Source of the DNA: Novosphingobium percolationis
Lineage (GTDB): Bacteria > Pseudomonadota > Alphaproteobacteria > Sphingomonadales > Sphingomonadaceae
Assembly: GCF_020179425.1 (NCBI RefSeq)
Contig: NZ_JAILYM010000001.1
Location: 558,001 to 622,000, forward strand
Reading direction: 5' to 3'
Length of the DNA: 64,000 bases
The notes beneath the pieces are model-generated. The model worked only from the letters and a program-made list of their open reading frames with translations, did no database searches and was not told the DNA's origin. This document shows positions 45,083 to 53,815 of the stretch, piece after piece; the stretch's first letter is position 1; the number at the start of each line of letters is the position of its first letter. Position numbers and translations under genes: made by a program.

Positions 45083-46566
45083 TGGCCGTTTCCTTCCGCT
45101 GTAGTGAATGTCGTCTTGGCGACGTCATGCCCGCCTTCCTTGTCCGACGCTTTGAGATCGAACAAAAATTCGGCAGGCTTGGCCCCCTTGGGCACGACCG
45201 CGTAGACGCGGATGCGCTTGGTCGTGTCCGCAGGGATTTCGACGGCGAGCGACTGCCGAGCGAGGTCGGAATCCATCTCGTCGGTATAGATCGCGCCGCC
45301 GGGCAGGCCGGAAATCGACACCACCACGGCACGGGGACGGTCTTCCATGTTGCGCAGCTTGATGGTGAAGCCGTTGCGCACTGCGCCCTTCGACAGCATC
45401 ACGTATTCAGGGTTGCGATCCTTGGCCACCGACAGGTCGAGCCGGGTCCGCTGGCCAAGCAGGAACAGCATCCCCACGCCGATCGCCGACCACACACCCA
45501 GATAGATCAGCGTGCGCGGACGGAAGATCGTCTTCAGCACCGGCGCCGGCTCCTCGCCGCGCTCCACCTTGGCTTCATCGTCCAGCGTGAAGTAGTCGAT
45601 CAGCCCGCGCGGGCGGCCCACATCGGCCATCGCCTTGTCGCAGGCATCGATGCACAGCGCGCAGGTGATGCAGCCGATCTGCGGCCCTTCGCGGATGTCG
45701 ATGCCGGTCGGGCACACCGCGATGCACTGCTTGCAGTCGATGCAGTCGCCCAGCGGGTCCAGCCCCTGCTCCACCCGCTTCTGCGCCGCCTTGACCGAAC
45801 CGCGCGGCTCGCCCCGCCAGTGCTTGTAGGTGACGGTCAGCGACTTTTCGTCGAGCATCGCGGTCTGGATGCGCGGCCAGGGGCACATGTAGACGCACAC
45901 CTGCTCACGCATGAAGCCGCCCAGCCAGAACGTGGTGAAGGTCAGCACGCCGGTCGTCGCATAGGCGACCGGCGCCGCCGTGCCCGTCCAGAACTCGCGC
46001 TGCAACGTCGGCGCATCGGCAAAGTAGAAGATCCACGCGCCGCCCGTCAGGAAGCTGATGGTCAGGTACACGCCCCACTTGAAGACGCGACGCGCCACCT
46101 TCGATGCCGTCCACGGCGCGTTCTGCAAGCGGATCTGCGCGTTGCGGTCGCCATCGATCAGGCGGTCGACGTGCTGGAACAGGTCGGTCCAGACCGTCTG
46201 CGGGCAGGCATAGCCGCACCACGCGCGCCCCACGGCGCTGGTCACGAGGAACAGGCCGATCCCCGCCATGATCAGCAGGCCCGCCACGAAGTAGAATTCG
46301 TGCGGCCAGATTTCGATGTCGAACATGTAGAAGCGGCGGTGCGCCAGGTCGATCAGCACCGCCTGATCCGGGGCATAGGGCCCACGGTTCCAGCGCAGCC
46401 ACGGGGTGCCCCAGTACACGATCAGGCAGAACGCCATGATTGCCCATTTCAGCCGACGGAACGCGCCGTCGCTGCCGCGGGGAAACACACCTTTGCGTTT
46501 TTCATAGAAGGAAATCTCGTCCGAATGGTCCGCGCGGGCGAGCTTGGGATCGTGCGCGTTCGTCAT
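45079..46566 (-). CDS. ccoG: cbb3 assembly ferredoxin-like protein CcoG/FixG
   Basis: A 495-residue membrane protein with five helices in the first 220 residues and two [4Fe-4S] motifs, CIDCKQCIAVCPTGID and CITCALCIDACDKAM (about 267-310). A C-terminal immunoglobulin-like domain follows (from about 385). In other bacteria it acts as a copper-reductase during cbb3 assembly. It opens the ccoGHIS part of the cluster, 59 bases after the ccoP stop, behind a strong stem-loop; its own ribosome site AGGGAAG precedes the ATG. Confidence 0.95.
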   Translation of the reverse strand: MTNAHDPKLARADHSDEISFYEKRKGVFPRGSDGAFRRLKWAIMAFCLIVYWGTPWLRWNRGPYAPDQAVLIDLAHRRFYMFDIEIWPHEFYFVAGLLIMAGIGLFLVTSAVGRAWCGYACPQTVWTDLFQHVDRLIDGDRNAQIRLQNAPWTASKVARRVFKWGVYLTISFLTGGAWIFYFADAPTLQREFWTGTAAPVAYATTGVLTFTTFWLGGFMREQVCVYMCPWPRIQTAMLDEKSLTVTYKHWRGEPRGSVKAAQKRVEQGLDPLGDCIDCKQCIAVCPTGIDIREGPQIGCITCALCIDACDKAMADVGRPRGLIDYFTLDDEAKVERGEEPAPVLKTIFRPRTLIYLGVWSAIGVGMLFLLGQRTRLDLSVAKDRNPEYVMLSKGAVRNGFTIKLRNMEDRPRAVVVSISGLPGGAIYTDEMDSDLARQSLAVEIPADTTKRIRVYAVVPKGAKPAEFLFDLKASDKEGGHDVAKTTFTTAEGNGQ

Positions 46567-46586
46567 GGTACTTCCCTGAAAGAGGT

Positions 46587-46616
46587 GGCCGCCGCGCCCG
46601 ACCGGGCGCGGCGGCC
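46587..46616. other. Intercistronic stem-loop between ccoP and ccoG
   Basis: Perfect 14-base arms, GGCCGCCGCGCCCG and CGGGCGCGGCGGCC, around two bases, with no T-run on the minus strand. It most likely marks the 3' end of a stabilised ccoNOQP message and lowers read-through into the assembly genes. Confidence 0.7.
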
Positions 46617-46625
46617 GGTACGTCG

Positions 46626-47552
46626 TTATTTGGCAGTCGCGGCAGGTGCCGCAGCCGCCGCAGCAGCCGGAGCCGGAGCCGCTTCACCGCCGCCCAGCGA
46701 GTGGACATAGGCTGCCAGCATCTTGACCGTGACCGGGTCGAGACGGCTGCCCCAGGCCGGCATCACGCCATAGCGGGCGTTGGTGACGGTCTCGGTGATC
46801 GTCGCCCGATCGCCGCCATAGAGCCAGATCGCATCGTTCAGCTTCGGCGCGCCGACCGCGCGGCTGCCTTCGCCGTTCGCGCCGTGGCACACCGCGCAGT
46901 TCTGCGCGAAGATCGCCGCACCGCGCTGCGAGGAGCCACTGGCCTTTTCCTGCCCGCTGATCACGCGCACGTGGCTGACCACGTCCTGGATCTGCGCCGC
47001 CGTCAGGATGCCGTCACGCCCGAATGCGGGCATCTGGCTCATGCGCGTGGCATCGTCACCCGGCTGGCGCACGCCGTGCAGCAGCGTCTGGTGGATCGTG
47101 GCGACATCGCCGCCCCACAGCCAGTCGTCGTCGTTCAGGTTCGGGTAGCCCTTGGCCCCGGCCGCGCCAGCGCCGTGGCACTGCACGCAGTTCACCTTGA
47201 ACGCCGCGCGGCCGCCTTCGATCGAGGCGCGCAGCAGCTTCTCGTTGCCCGCGAGCTGCTCGACCGGGGTGGCCGCGATTTCAGCGCGGATCGCGGCATG
47301 GCTGTCGTCGGCGGCCTTCATCTCGCTCGCCAGCGCGCCCCGGCTCGACCAGCCGAAAGTGCCCGCGGTCGCGCTGTGCAGCCCCGGAATGGCGGGATAG
47401 ACCACGCAATAGCCGATCGCGAAGGCGATGCAGGCATAGAAGGTCCACAGCCACCAGCGCGGCAGCGGATTGTTCAGTTCCTCGATGCCGTCCCATTCAT
47501 GGCCGACGGTCTCGACGCCTGTGGCTTCGTCGATGCGCTTATCGTTCGCCAT
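46626..47552 (-). CDS. ccoP: cbb3 oxidase subunit III, di-heme cytochrome c
   Basis: A 308-residue membrane-anchored cytochrome. An N-terminal NPLPRWWLWTFYACIAFAIGY helix (about 27-47) is followed by two class-I heme-c domains with CVQCH (about 121) and CAVCH (about 215) and later Met ligands (MSQMPAFG; VMPAWG). It accepts electrons from soluble cytochromes or bc1. The C-terminus is an Ala/Pro tail. I prefer the second of two nearby ATGs because AAGGATGAGAACG precedes it; the gene overlaps ccoQ by 14 bases. Confidence 0.95.
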   Translation of the reverse strand: MANDKRIDEATGVETVGHEWDGIEELNNPLPRWWLWTFYACIAFAIGYCVVYPAIPGLHSATAGTFGWSSRGALASEMKAADDSHAAIRAEIAATPVEQLAGNEKLLRASIEGGRAAFKVNCVQCHGAGAAGAKGYPNLNDDDWLWGGDVATIHQTLLHGVRQPGDDATRMSQMPAFGRDGILTAAQIQDVVSHVRVISGQEKASGSSQRGAAIFAQNCAVCHGANGEGSRAVGAPKLNDAIWLYGGDRATITETVTNARYGVMPAWGSRLDPVTVKMLAAYVHSLGGGEAAPAPAAAAAAAPAATAK

Positions 47553-47730
47553 CGTTCTCATCCTTGAAGATCGAGGTGGCCGCTTGCGTGTTCTGGTCGC
47601 GCGCGCCCGGCCGGAACGGCCAGAGGCACAGCACCAGGAACACCACCGCCATCGCGAGGAGGCCCCAACTGTCCGCCAGGTGGCGGAGCATGTCGTAGGT
47701 GGAGTGGGTGGACAGGGTGAAGGCGCTCAT
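47539..47730 (-). CDS. ccoQ: cbb3 oxidase subunit IV (CcoQ)
   Basis: A 63-residue protein with one helix ([19 protein letters not shown], about 21-39) followed by a charged tail with FKDENDGER. This is the standard CcoQ size and placement. It overlaps ccoO by four bases and ccoP by 14. Confidence 0.93.
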   Translation of the reverse strand: MSAFTLSTHSTYDMLRHLADSWGLLAMAVVFLVLCLWPFRPGARDQNTQAATSIFKDENDGER

Positions 47731-48479
47731 CGTCCCTTCTCCTTGGCCAGATCCTCCTGCGCCGCCGGGGCGTTGACGTCGACCATCGTGCCCAGCACCT
47801 GCAGGTACGCGACCAGCGCGTCCATTTCGGTCAGGCGCTTGGGATCGCCGTCAAAGTCGCGCACCTGCGCCTTGGGATAGCGCTTCTTCAGGTCGGTCGC
47901 GTCCGCTTCGGGATCGGCCTGCGCCTTGAGGTCGTCGTTCGCCTTGGCAAGGTCGGTCTTCGAATAGGGCACGCCGACCTGATAGAGCGCCTGCAGCTCC
48001 GCCGTCATGTCACCCGGGTTCAGGTCCTTTTCGGCCAGGAACTGGTAGGTCGGCATGATCGATTCCGGCACGACCGCGCGCGGATCCTTCAGATGCTGGA
48101 CGTGCCATTCATCCGAATACTTGCCGCCGACGCGGGCGAGATCCGGCCCGGTGCGCTTCGAGCCCCACTGGAACGGATGGTCGTACATCGATTCCGCGGC
48201 AAGGCTGTAGTGGCCATAGCGTTCGACCTCGTCGCGGAACGGACGGATCATCTGGCTGTGGCACACATAGCAGCCTTCGCGCACGTAGATGTCGCGGCCT
48301 GCCTGTTCGAGCGGGGTGTAGGGACGCATGCCCTCCACCTTCTCGATGGTGTTGTCGATCCAGAACAGCGGGGCGATCTCGACGATGCCGCCCACGGTCA
48401 CCGCTGCGAAGGCGAAGATGCCCAGCAGGGTGATGTTGCGTTCCAGCTTCTTGTGACGCTCCACGATGGAGAGTGCCAT
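47727..48479 (-). CDS. ccoO: cbb3 oxidase subunit II, mono-heme cytochrome c
   Basis: A 250-residue protein with a transmembrane anchor at about 15-35 and one heme-c motif, [14 protein letters not shown] (about 68-81), then [20 protein letters not shown] and MPTYQFLAE, typical of CcoO. It passes electrons from CcoP to CcoN. Start and size are canonical. It lies 23 bases after ccoN. Confidence 0.96.
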   Translation of the reverse strand: MALSIVERHKKLERNITLLGIFAFAAVTVGGIVEIAPLFWIDNTIEKVEGMRPYTPLEQAGRDIYVREGCYVCHSQMIRPFRDEVERYGHYSLAAESMYDHPFQWGSKRTGPDLARVGGKYSDEWHVQHLKDPRAVVPESIMPTYQFLAEKDLNPGDMTAELQALYQVGVPYSKTDLAKANDDLKAQADPEADATDLKKRYPKAQVRDFDGDPKRLTEMDALVAYLQVLGTMVDVNAPAAQEDLAKEKGR

Positions 48480-48502
48480 TGTCGTGTCTCCTTGCCGGTG
48501 CT

Positions 48503-50161
48503 TCAGGCGTGGGCGGCCGTGGTGACGGGCACGTCGCGCGAAGCGTCGTACGGCGTCTCGGTCATCGGGGCTTCCTGGCGGAGCGGCGAACCCATGATCG
48601 TGCGGGCGATGTTGTAGGCCATGATGCTGGCACCGCTGAGGTACAGCAGACCGCCGAAGGCACGCATGATGAACATCGGGTGCATCGCGGCGACGGTTTC
48701 GGCGAACGAGTTCACCAGGTAGCCGTCCGGCCCGTATTCACGCCACATCAGGCCCTGCATGATGCCGGCCACCCACATCGAGGCCGCGTAGAACACGATG
48801 CCCAGGGTCGCGAGCCAGAAGTGCCAGTTCACCAGACGCAGCGAATAGAGCCGCTCGCGGTTCCACAGGCGCGGCGCAAGGTAGTAGAGGCAGCCGAACG
48901 TCACCATGCCGTTCCAGCCCAGCGCGCCCGAATGCACGTGGCCGATGGTCCAGTCGGTATAGTGCGACAGCGAGTTGACGCTCTTGATCGACATCATCGG
49001 ACCTTCGAACGTGCTCATGCCATAGAAGGCCAGGCTCATCACGAACATGCGGATGATCGGATCGGTACGGATCTTGTCCCACGCGCCGTTCAGCGTCATC
49101 AGGCCGTTGATCATGCCGCCCCAACTCGGCATCCACAGCATGACCGAGAAGACCATGCCCAGCGTCTGCGCCCAGTCGGGCAGCGCGGTGTAGTGCAGGT
49201 GGTGCGGGCCAGCCCAGATATACAGGAAGATCAGCGCCCAGAAGTGGATGATCGACAGGCGATAGCTGTAGATCGGGCGTTCGGCCTGCTTGGGCACGAA
49301 GTAGTACATCATGGCGAGGAAGCCGGCGGTCAGGAAGAAGCCGACCGCGTTGTGGCCGTACCACCACTGCACCAGCGCGCCCTGCACGCCGCCGAACACC
49401 GAAACCGAGTGCGAGCCGAAGAAGCTGACCGGGATCGCCGCGTTGTTCACCAGGTGCAGCATCGCCACGGTGATGATGAACGACAGGTAGAACCAGTTGG
49501 CCACGTAGATGTGCGGCTCGGTGCGCTTCAGGATCGTGCCTACGAACACCGCCAGGTACGACACCCACACGATGGTCAGCCACAGGTCGACGTACCATTC
49601 GGGCTCGGCATATTCCTTGCCCTGCGTGACGCCCAGCAGGTATCCGGTCGCGGCCAGCACGATGAACAGCTGGTAGCCCCAGAAGACGAAACGGGCGAGG
49701 CCGGGGAAGGCCAGCCTCGCCCGGCAAGTGCGCTGAACCACATAGTACGACGTGGCGATCAGGGCATTGCCTCCGAAAGCGAAGATGACCGCCGAGGTGT
49801 GCAGCGGACGCAGGCGCCCGAAGTTGATCCACTCGAGCCCGAAGTTGAGCTGCGGCCAGGTCAGTTCCAGCGCGATGTAAAGCCCCGCAAGGAAGCCCGC
49901 CATGCCCCAGAACACCGTCGCGATGACGCCCCAGCGGATCGGGTCGTCGTCATAGCGGCCCTGGTCGGGCATCTTGAGGACGCCGCGCACGATCGCATCC
50001 ACGTCGGCCTGCCGCAGCGAGACGACCAGGCCGATCAGTGCGGCAGCGCCGCAGATGCCCATGTGGATCGCAAAGGGCGTATCCTTTGCGAGCGCCATCG
50101 CGATGATGGCGAAAAATAGCACAGCCAGCCAGACGGCGCTGCGCGTCACTAACGATACCAT
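48503..50161 (-). CDS. ccoN: cbb3 oxidase catalytic subunit I
   Basis: A 552-residue heme-copper oxidase subunit with about 12-14 helices. The conserved histidines are visible in [14 protein letters not shown] (low-spin heme, about 112), the [12 protein letters not shown] copper-site region (about 260), LHYTALPDW preceded by the GPHHLH pair (CuB, about 310), and [14 protein letters not shown] (heme ligands, about 396). It reduces O2 with high affinity. I chose the ATG with GGAAGGGAAGG upstream. A perfect FNR/FixK box is centred 68 bases before the start, a position suited to a class II activated promoter with a short leader. Confidence 0.96.
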   Translation of the reverse strand: MVSLVTRSAVWLAVLFFAIIAMALAKDTPFAIHMGICGAAALIGLVVSLRQADVDAIVRGVLKMPDQGRYDDDPIRWGVIATVFWGMAGFLAGLYIALELTWPQLNFGLEWINFGRLRPLHTSAVIFAFGGNALIATSYYVVQRTCRARLAFPGLARFVFWGYQLFIVLAATGYLLGVTQGKEYAEPEWYVDLWLTIVWVSYLAVFVGTILKRTEPHIYVANWFYLSFIITVAMLHLVNNAAIPVSFFGSHSVSVFGGVQGALVQWWYGHNAVGFFLTAGFLAMMYYFVPKQAERPIYSYRLSIIHFWALIFLYIWAGPHHLHYTALPDWAQTLGMVFSVMLWMPSWGGMINGLMTLNGAWDKIRTDPIIRMFVMSLAFYGMSTFEGPMMSIKSVNSLSHYTDWTIGHVHSGALGWNGMVTFGCLYYLAPRLWNRERLYSLRLVNWHFWLATLGIVFYAASMWVAGIMQGLMWREYGPDGYLVNSFAETVAAMHPMFIMRAFGGLLYLSGASIMAYNIARTIMGSPLRQEAPMTETPYDASRDVPVTTAAHA

Positions 50162-50222
50162 GGAGCCTTCCCTTCCATGAAAGATGTGATGACGCCCGTG
50201 CGCCCCCCTGCGGGCTGCAACA

Positions 50223-50236
50223 TTGACCCGAGTCAA
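50223..50236. promoter_or_regulatory. FNR/FixK box in front of ccoNOQP
   Basis: TTGACCCGAGTCAA is a perfect five-base inverted repeat (TTGAC-N4-GTCAA), the alphaproteobacterial FNR/FixK consensus. With activation at -41.5 the transcript would start about 27 bases before the ccoN ATG. Confidence 0.88.
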
Positions 50237-50287
50237 ATTGCCCCGAATTCAGCCTACTACCAAAGTCGAGGCCGCCCATTCGGTATT

Positions 50288-50301
50288 TTGCGTTCGGTCA
50301 A
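50288..50301. promoter_or_regulatory. Weaker FNR-like box on the ompW side
   Basis: TTGCGTTCGGTCAA matches TTGAY-N4-RTCAA except for C at the fourth position. It is centred about 105 bases before the ompW ATG. With the first box it would give a divergent, oxygen-controlled promoter pair; this is weaker evidence than for the ccoN box. Confidence 0.45.
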
Positions 50302-50398
50302 TGAGGCTGATTCGGCAGCGGTGCATCAGGCTCTCACACCGCGAGGCCAGAACCGGGCCTGCGAGGGGCAGGCCACCCGCGGTTGCAGGACCATACTC

Positions 50399-51112
50399 AT
50401 GAAGAAGATGATCTCCGCCGCGCTCGGCGCCGCCCTTGCGACCACCGCGCTGGTTGCCCCTGTCGCCGCCCACGCGGGTTCGGCCGACGGCAAGTGGCAG
50501 GTCAAGGTGCTCGGCACCGCCGTGCTGCCCAATGGCAAGATCGACGAGATCAAGTCGATCGACACCACGACCACGCTCGGTGGCGCGCTTGCGGCCACCC
50601 CCGGCGCCGACGTCAAGGCGAACGACAACGTCGTGCCCACGCTCGCGGTCGAATACTTCTTCACCCCGAACTTCTCGGCCGAAACGATCTGCTGCTTCAC
50701 CGGCCACCACGTCGAAGGCGACAAGGGCCTCGCCGGTGCGGGCCGCATCGTCGATCACGTGCTGATCCTGCCCGCCACGCTCACGCTCAAGGCGCACATG
50801 CCGCTTGGCCCCATCAAGCCCTATGTCGGTGCCGGCCCCGCCGTGTTCTTCGTGTTCGGCGAAAAGCCGGGCGACACTGCCAAGGCTCTCGGCATCGACA
50901 AGGTGCGCATGAGCAATTCGCTGGGCGTCGCGCTTCAGGGCGGCGTCGACATCGCGCTGGGCGACAAGGGCTTCGGCCTCTCGCTCGACGCCAAGAAGTA
51001 CTTCATCAAGCCGACCGCCAAGTTCTACGACACCAACGGCGACCTCGCGCTTGAAACCAAGCACAAGCTCGATCCCTGGGTGCTGAGCGCAGGCGTCAGC
51101 TACCGCTTCTGA
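50399..51112 (+). CDS. ompW: OmpW-family outer-membrane protein
   Basis: A 237-residue eight-stranded barrel. A signal peptide (MKKMISAALGAALATTALVA, ending AAHA) is followed by GKWQVKVLGTAVLPNG, VVPTLAVEYFFTPNFSAE, LPATLTLKAHMPLGPIKPYVGAG, NSLGVALQGGVDIALG and a final ...VLSAGVSYRF with terminal Phe. The family forms a narrow channel for small hydrophobic compounds. In enterics ompW responds to oxygen through FNR, which fits its position divergent from ccoN with FNR-like boxes between. Confidence 0.92.
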   Translation: MKKMISAALGAALATTALVAPVAAHAGSADGKWQVKVLGTAVLPNGKIDEIKSIDTTTTLGGALAATPGADVKANDNVVPTLAVEYFFTPNFSAETICCFTGHHVEGDKGLAGAGRIVDHVLILPATLTLKAHMPLGPIKPYVGAGPAVFFVFGEKPGDTAKALGIDKVRMSNSLGVALQGGVDIALGDKGFGLSLDAKKYFIKPTAKFYDTNGDLALETKHKLDPWVLSAGVSYRF

Positions 51113-51167
51113 TACAGGTTCCTTCGGTCCCGTCCTGCCCCCACGCGTGGGCGGGCACCGGGGGCGG

Positions 51168-51226
51168 CGGGCGGGTCGTTCGGGGTTCTGGGATCACTCC
51201 GACACGACCCGCCCGTTTTCTTTTTG
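51168..51226 (+). terminator. Intrinsic terminator after ompW
   Basis: CGGGCGGGTCGT pairs with ACGACCCGCCCG across a 24-base loop and is followed by TTTTCTTTTT. Confidence 0.88.
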
Positions 51227-51327
51227 CGCATGACTGTCGGCACGCACCGCCCGCCCTTGGAAAACCGGAAACTTCCGCTACCGCCAGCGGTTGAAGTCGC
51301 TCCCTCGCGACTCCCAAGGAAACCGCC

Positions 51328-52104
51328 GTGGCCCGCCCGCTTTCGATCGACGTCCTGCTTGATTACCAGTTCGACGAGCCCACCGACATCCTGCTCCAGA
51401 TCGAAGCGGCTGCCCTGCCCTGCCAGCGGCTGCAATCGAGCGCGCTCAACCTGCCGCCAGCCCTCACGCCAACCCGCGTACCCGCGCTTGACGGCATCGG
51501 CGAGCGCATCTGGCTGAACCATCAGGGCCGCCTTGTCGTCGAATACCGCGCAACGGTTGATGTCGAGCGCGCCGCAACCGACCTCGCCGCGCTGGCCGTC
51601 ACGCCGCATCGCCTGTTGCCGGGCGATGCCATCCCCTACCTTATGCCTTCGCGCTATTGCCCGTCCGACCGATTCCACCGCTTCGCAGAACGCACGTTCG
51701 GCGATGTGGAGACCGGCGCAGGCGTGATCGCGATGCGCGAATGGATCGCCGGGCACCTCGATTACGTGCCGGGCGTCAGCAACAGCAGCACCTGCGCCAA
51801 CGATACCTTCGTCGCGCGCCAGGGCATCTGCCGCGATTACGCGCACCTGATGGTCACCCTCGCGCGCGCCGCCGGAATCCCCGCGCGCTTTGCCAGCGCC
51901 TATGCGCTCGGCGTCGAACCGCAGGACTTCCACGCCGTCGCGCAGGTCTACCTCGGCGATCAATGGTGCATCGTCGATCCGACGGGGATGGCCAACGACG
52001 AAACCACCGCGATCATCGGCGTGGGCCGCGACGCCGCCGACGTCGCCTTCCTCACCGCCTTTGGCTGGGCGAAGTTCAACGCGCTGAAAGTCTCGGTGGC
52101 ATAG
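51328..52104 (+). CDS. Transglutaminase-like cysteine protease-fold protein
   Basis: A 258-residue protein. The N-terminal half (about 1-110) is a beta-rich bacterial transglutaminase N-like region. The transglutaminase core follows, with the catalytic triad visible as Cys in RQGICRDYAHLMVTL (about 170), His in DFHAVAQVYLGDQW (about 205) and Asp in IVDPTGMA (about 222). Such proteins act as peptidases or amide-bond-forming enzymes in the cytosol; targets are unknown. There is no signal peptide. It is convergent with the fnr-type gene, with a short hairpin between them. Confidence 0.87.
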   Translation: MARPLSIDVLLDYQFDEPTDILLQIEAAALPCQRLQSSALNLPPALTPTRVPALDGIGERIWLNHQGRLVVEYRATVDVERAATDLAALAVTPHRLLPGDAIPYLMPSRYCPSDRFHRFAERTFGDVETGAGVIAMREWIAGHLDYVPGVSNSSTCANDTFVARQGICRDYAHLMVTLARAAGIPARFASAYALGVEPQDFHAVAQVYLGDQWCIVDPTGMANDETTAIIGVGRDAADVAFLTAFGWAKFNALKVSVA

Positions 52105-52106
52105 AT

Positions 52107-52125
52107 CCTCCCTTGCAAGGGGAGG
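52107..52125. repeat. Short hairpin between convergent genes
   Basis: CCTCCCTTGCAAGGGGAGG, a palindromic GC stem with one bulged G, lies between the transglutaminase-like gene and the fnr-type gene. It resembles the other CTCCC/GGGAG hairpins of this window. Confidence 0.55.
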
Positions 52126-52147
52126 CGGCAAACCGGAATAATGAAAA

Positions 52148-52843
52148 TCAGCCCGCCAGTGCCACCAGCGCCGGGCGATCCAGAATCTCCACCTCGCGCC
52201 GCGAAGGCAGCTCGATCACGCCGTCGTTCTTCAGCTTGGTGAACTGGCGGCTGACCGTCTCGATGGTCAGGCCCAGCACGTCGGCCACCTGCTGGCGGCT
52301 GAACGGCAGCGAAAAGCGCCTCGCCGGCCCCAGCTTCACCGCGCAGCCGGTGTCGTCGAGACGATCGCTCATTTCCAGCAGGAACGTGGCGATCTTCTCG
52401 GGCGCGGTCTTGCGGCCCAGCAGCATCATCCACGAACGCGTCCGGTCCAGTTCGGCCAGCGTGCGCTCCAGCAGCTTGTGCTCCAGCTCGGGATGTTCAC
52501 GTGCGAAGCGGTCGAAGTCGTTGCGCGCGAACACGCAGACGCGCGCATCGGTCAGCGCGACCACGCTCGCGCGGCTGGTCTGGCCGAAGGGGCGGCCGAT
52601 GAAGTCCGAAGGATAGGCCACGCCCACGATCTGCTCGCGCCCGTCCTCGGTCGAGGTCGTCAGCTTGAGTACGCCTTCGATCACGTTGGCGACCAGCAGC
52701 GAATCGTCGTCTTCCCAGATCAGCGGTTCGCCCGCGCCGACGGAGCGGCGACGCCCCATCGTGTTGAGCGCGGCGATTTCCTGGTTGTCCAGGCCCGCAC
52801 AGATCGCCCGGTTCCGGACGACACAAGTCTCGCATGACGACAT
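52148..52843 (-). CDS. fnr: Oxygen-sensing CRP/FNR-family regulator (FnrN/FnrL-type)
   Basis: A 231-residue regulator. N-terminal cysteines C4, C7 and C15 (C-X2-C-X7-C) plus C103 can hold a [4Fe-4S] cluster, as in FNR/FnrN and unlike Cys-free FixK. The cyclic-nucleotide-like beta-roll covers about 20-130, then the dimer helix. The HTH is FSRQQVADVLGLTIETVSRQFTKL (about 178-200; cut here), with the E-xx-SR contact residues for TTGAY-N4-RTCAA. The ATG used gives MSSCETC; a TTG six codons upstream is possible. I see no strong ribosome site. It should activate ccoNOQP and perhaps itself; the nearby boxes fit. Confidence 0.93.
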   Translation of the reverse strand: MSSCETCVVRNRAICAGLDNQEIAALNTMGRRRSVGAGEPLIWEDDDSLLVANVIEGVLKLTTSTEDGREQIVGVAYPSDFIGRPFGQTSRASVVALTDARVCVFARNDFDRFAREHPELEHKLLERTLAELDRTRSWMMLLGRKTAPEKIATFLLEMSDRLDDTGCAVKLGPARRFSLPFSRQQVADVLGLTIETVSRQFTKLKNDGVIELPSRREVEILDRPALVALAG

Positions 52844-52903
52844 GACCCGAGCGCCTATCAAAAACAGGCGCGCGTCACAACTTTATCCGCAACCGCGAAG
52901 CCC

Positions 52904-52936
52904 CAAAAAAATGGGGCGGCCATGAAATGACCGCCC
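52904..52936 (-). terminator. Intrinsic terminator upstream of fnr
   Basis: On the minus strand GGGCGGTCAT and ATGGCCGCCC form a ten-pair stem (one U-G pair) with a UUC loop, then CAUUUUUUU. On the plus strand the same region would have a mismatch and no T-run, so it is directional. It sits between the FNR box and the fnr start. Confidence 0.82.
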
Positions 52937-52993
52937 GAGTTGGGGAGAAATCGGCGAGAGGAAGATCTCCGGATGGGTGATCGTCCTTTCGAC
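52904..52993 (-). ncRNA. Candidate FNR-controlled small RNA or attenuated fnr leader
   Basis: A perfect FNR box centred at 53034.5 predicts a class II start near 52993. The terminator then ends the RNA near 52904, giving roughly 90 nucleotides with no ORF. Single-stranded stretches would include UCUUCCUCUCGCC and UUUCUCCCC, pyrimidine-rich like the anti-Shine-Dalgarno loops of alphaproteobacterial sRNAs. The start is calculated, not observed; I see no good -10. Confidence 0.35.
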
Positions 52994-53027
52994 ACGCCCC
53001 TTCTCTCCCAACGCACCCCGACTCGCC

Positions 53028-53041
53028 TTGACCGATATCAA
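53028..53041. promoter_or_regulatory. FNR box upstream of the fnr-type gene
   Basis: TTGACCGATATCAA fits TTGAY-N4-RTCAA at every defined position. It lies in the gap between the flavin reductase stop and fnr, about 190 bases before the fnr start, with an intrinsic terminator in between. Confidence 0.8.
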
Positions 53042-53081
53042 ATCGGTGAAAAACATTCCCGGCGGACGCTTTTTTTCGTCG

Positions 53082-53567
53082 TCAGTCGTCCAGCCGAGCC
53101 AGATCGTGGTAGCCGCCGCGGAAGAACAGCAGTGGCGCGCCCTCGGCCCGATGCCCAAGGGATTCGACCGCGCCCACCACCAGCCAGTGGTCGCCCACTT
53201 CAACCACGCGCTCGATCGTGCAGTCGATCCACGCCACCGCGTCATCGAGCAGCGGCTGGCCCGAAGGACTGTGACCATGCGCCAGTTCGGCGAACTTGTC
53301 GTCGCCCCGCGCGGCAAAGCGGCGGCACAGGTCGATCTGGTCCGATCCCAGCACGTTGACGCAGAACCGCCCGGCCGGCGCGATCCGCGCCCATGTGCTC
53401 GATCGCTTGTCGGGAAAGAACCCCACCAGCGGGGGATCGAGCGAGATCGAGGTGAACGAGCCGACCACCAGACCATGGCGCGCCCCATCCTCGCCCAGCG
53501 CCGTGATCACGCAGACCCCGGTCGGATAGGACCCCAGCACGTCGCGGAACTGCCGCGGTTCGATCAT
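53082..53567 (-). CDS. Flavin reductase-domain protein
   Basis: A 161-residue FMN-binding split-barrel protein of the flavin reductase (HpaC/NtaB-like) family. It has DVLGSYPTGVCVITA near the N-terminus, GLVVGSFTSISLDPPLVGF (about 36-54) contacting FMN, APAGRFCVNVLG, and DHWLVVGAV with LLFFRGGYHDL at the end. It reduces free FMN with NAD(P)H, usually for a partner monooxygenase; no such partner is adjacent. It starts at MIEPRQF; longer readings add a low-complexity N-terminus. Confidence 0.9.
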   Translation of the reverse strand: MIEPRQFRDVLGSYPTGVCVITALGEDGARHGLVVGSFTSISLDPPLVGFFPDKRSSTWARIAPAGRFCVNVLGSDQIDLCRRFAARGDDKFAELAHGHSPSGQPLLDDAVAWIDCTIERVVEVGDHWLVVGAVESLGHRAEGAPLLFFRGGYHDLARLDD

Positions 53568-53815
53568 TGCGTTTGTCCAGCCTCGCTTGTCGCAGCGCCC
53601 TGTTGCGCCCGCACCCATGTGCGCCCCCGGCGATTGCCTCGCAAGAGCAGCGCCGCCGCTAGTCGAAAGCGCGGGCGGGGGCCAGTTGGAATCGCTGAAC
53701 CTGCCCATAAGGCCTGCTGAACCCCCTGTCCCCGATAGGTCCGCCCCCTGTTTGTTCTGTCCTACAAACCCCGTTCCATGCCACCTTCTGCGCCCCTTTT
53801 CCCAAGGAGCCGCGC

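Noticed and set aside
48473..50119. A 548-codon plus-strand frame across ccoN
   Set aside because: Antisense shadow of ccoN, rich in His/Arg/Asp with no fold signature.
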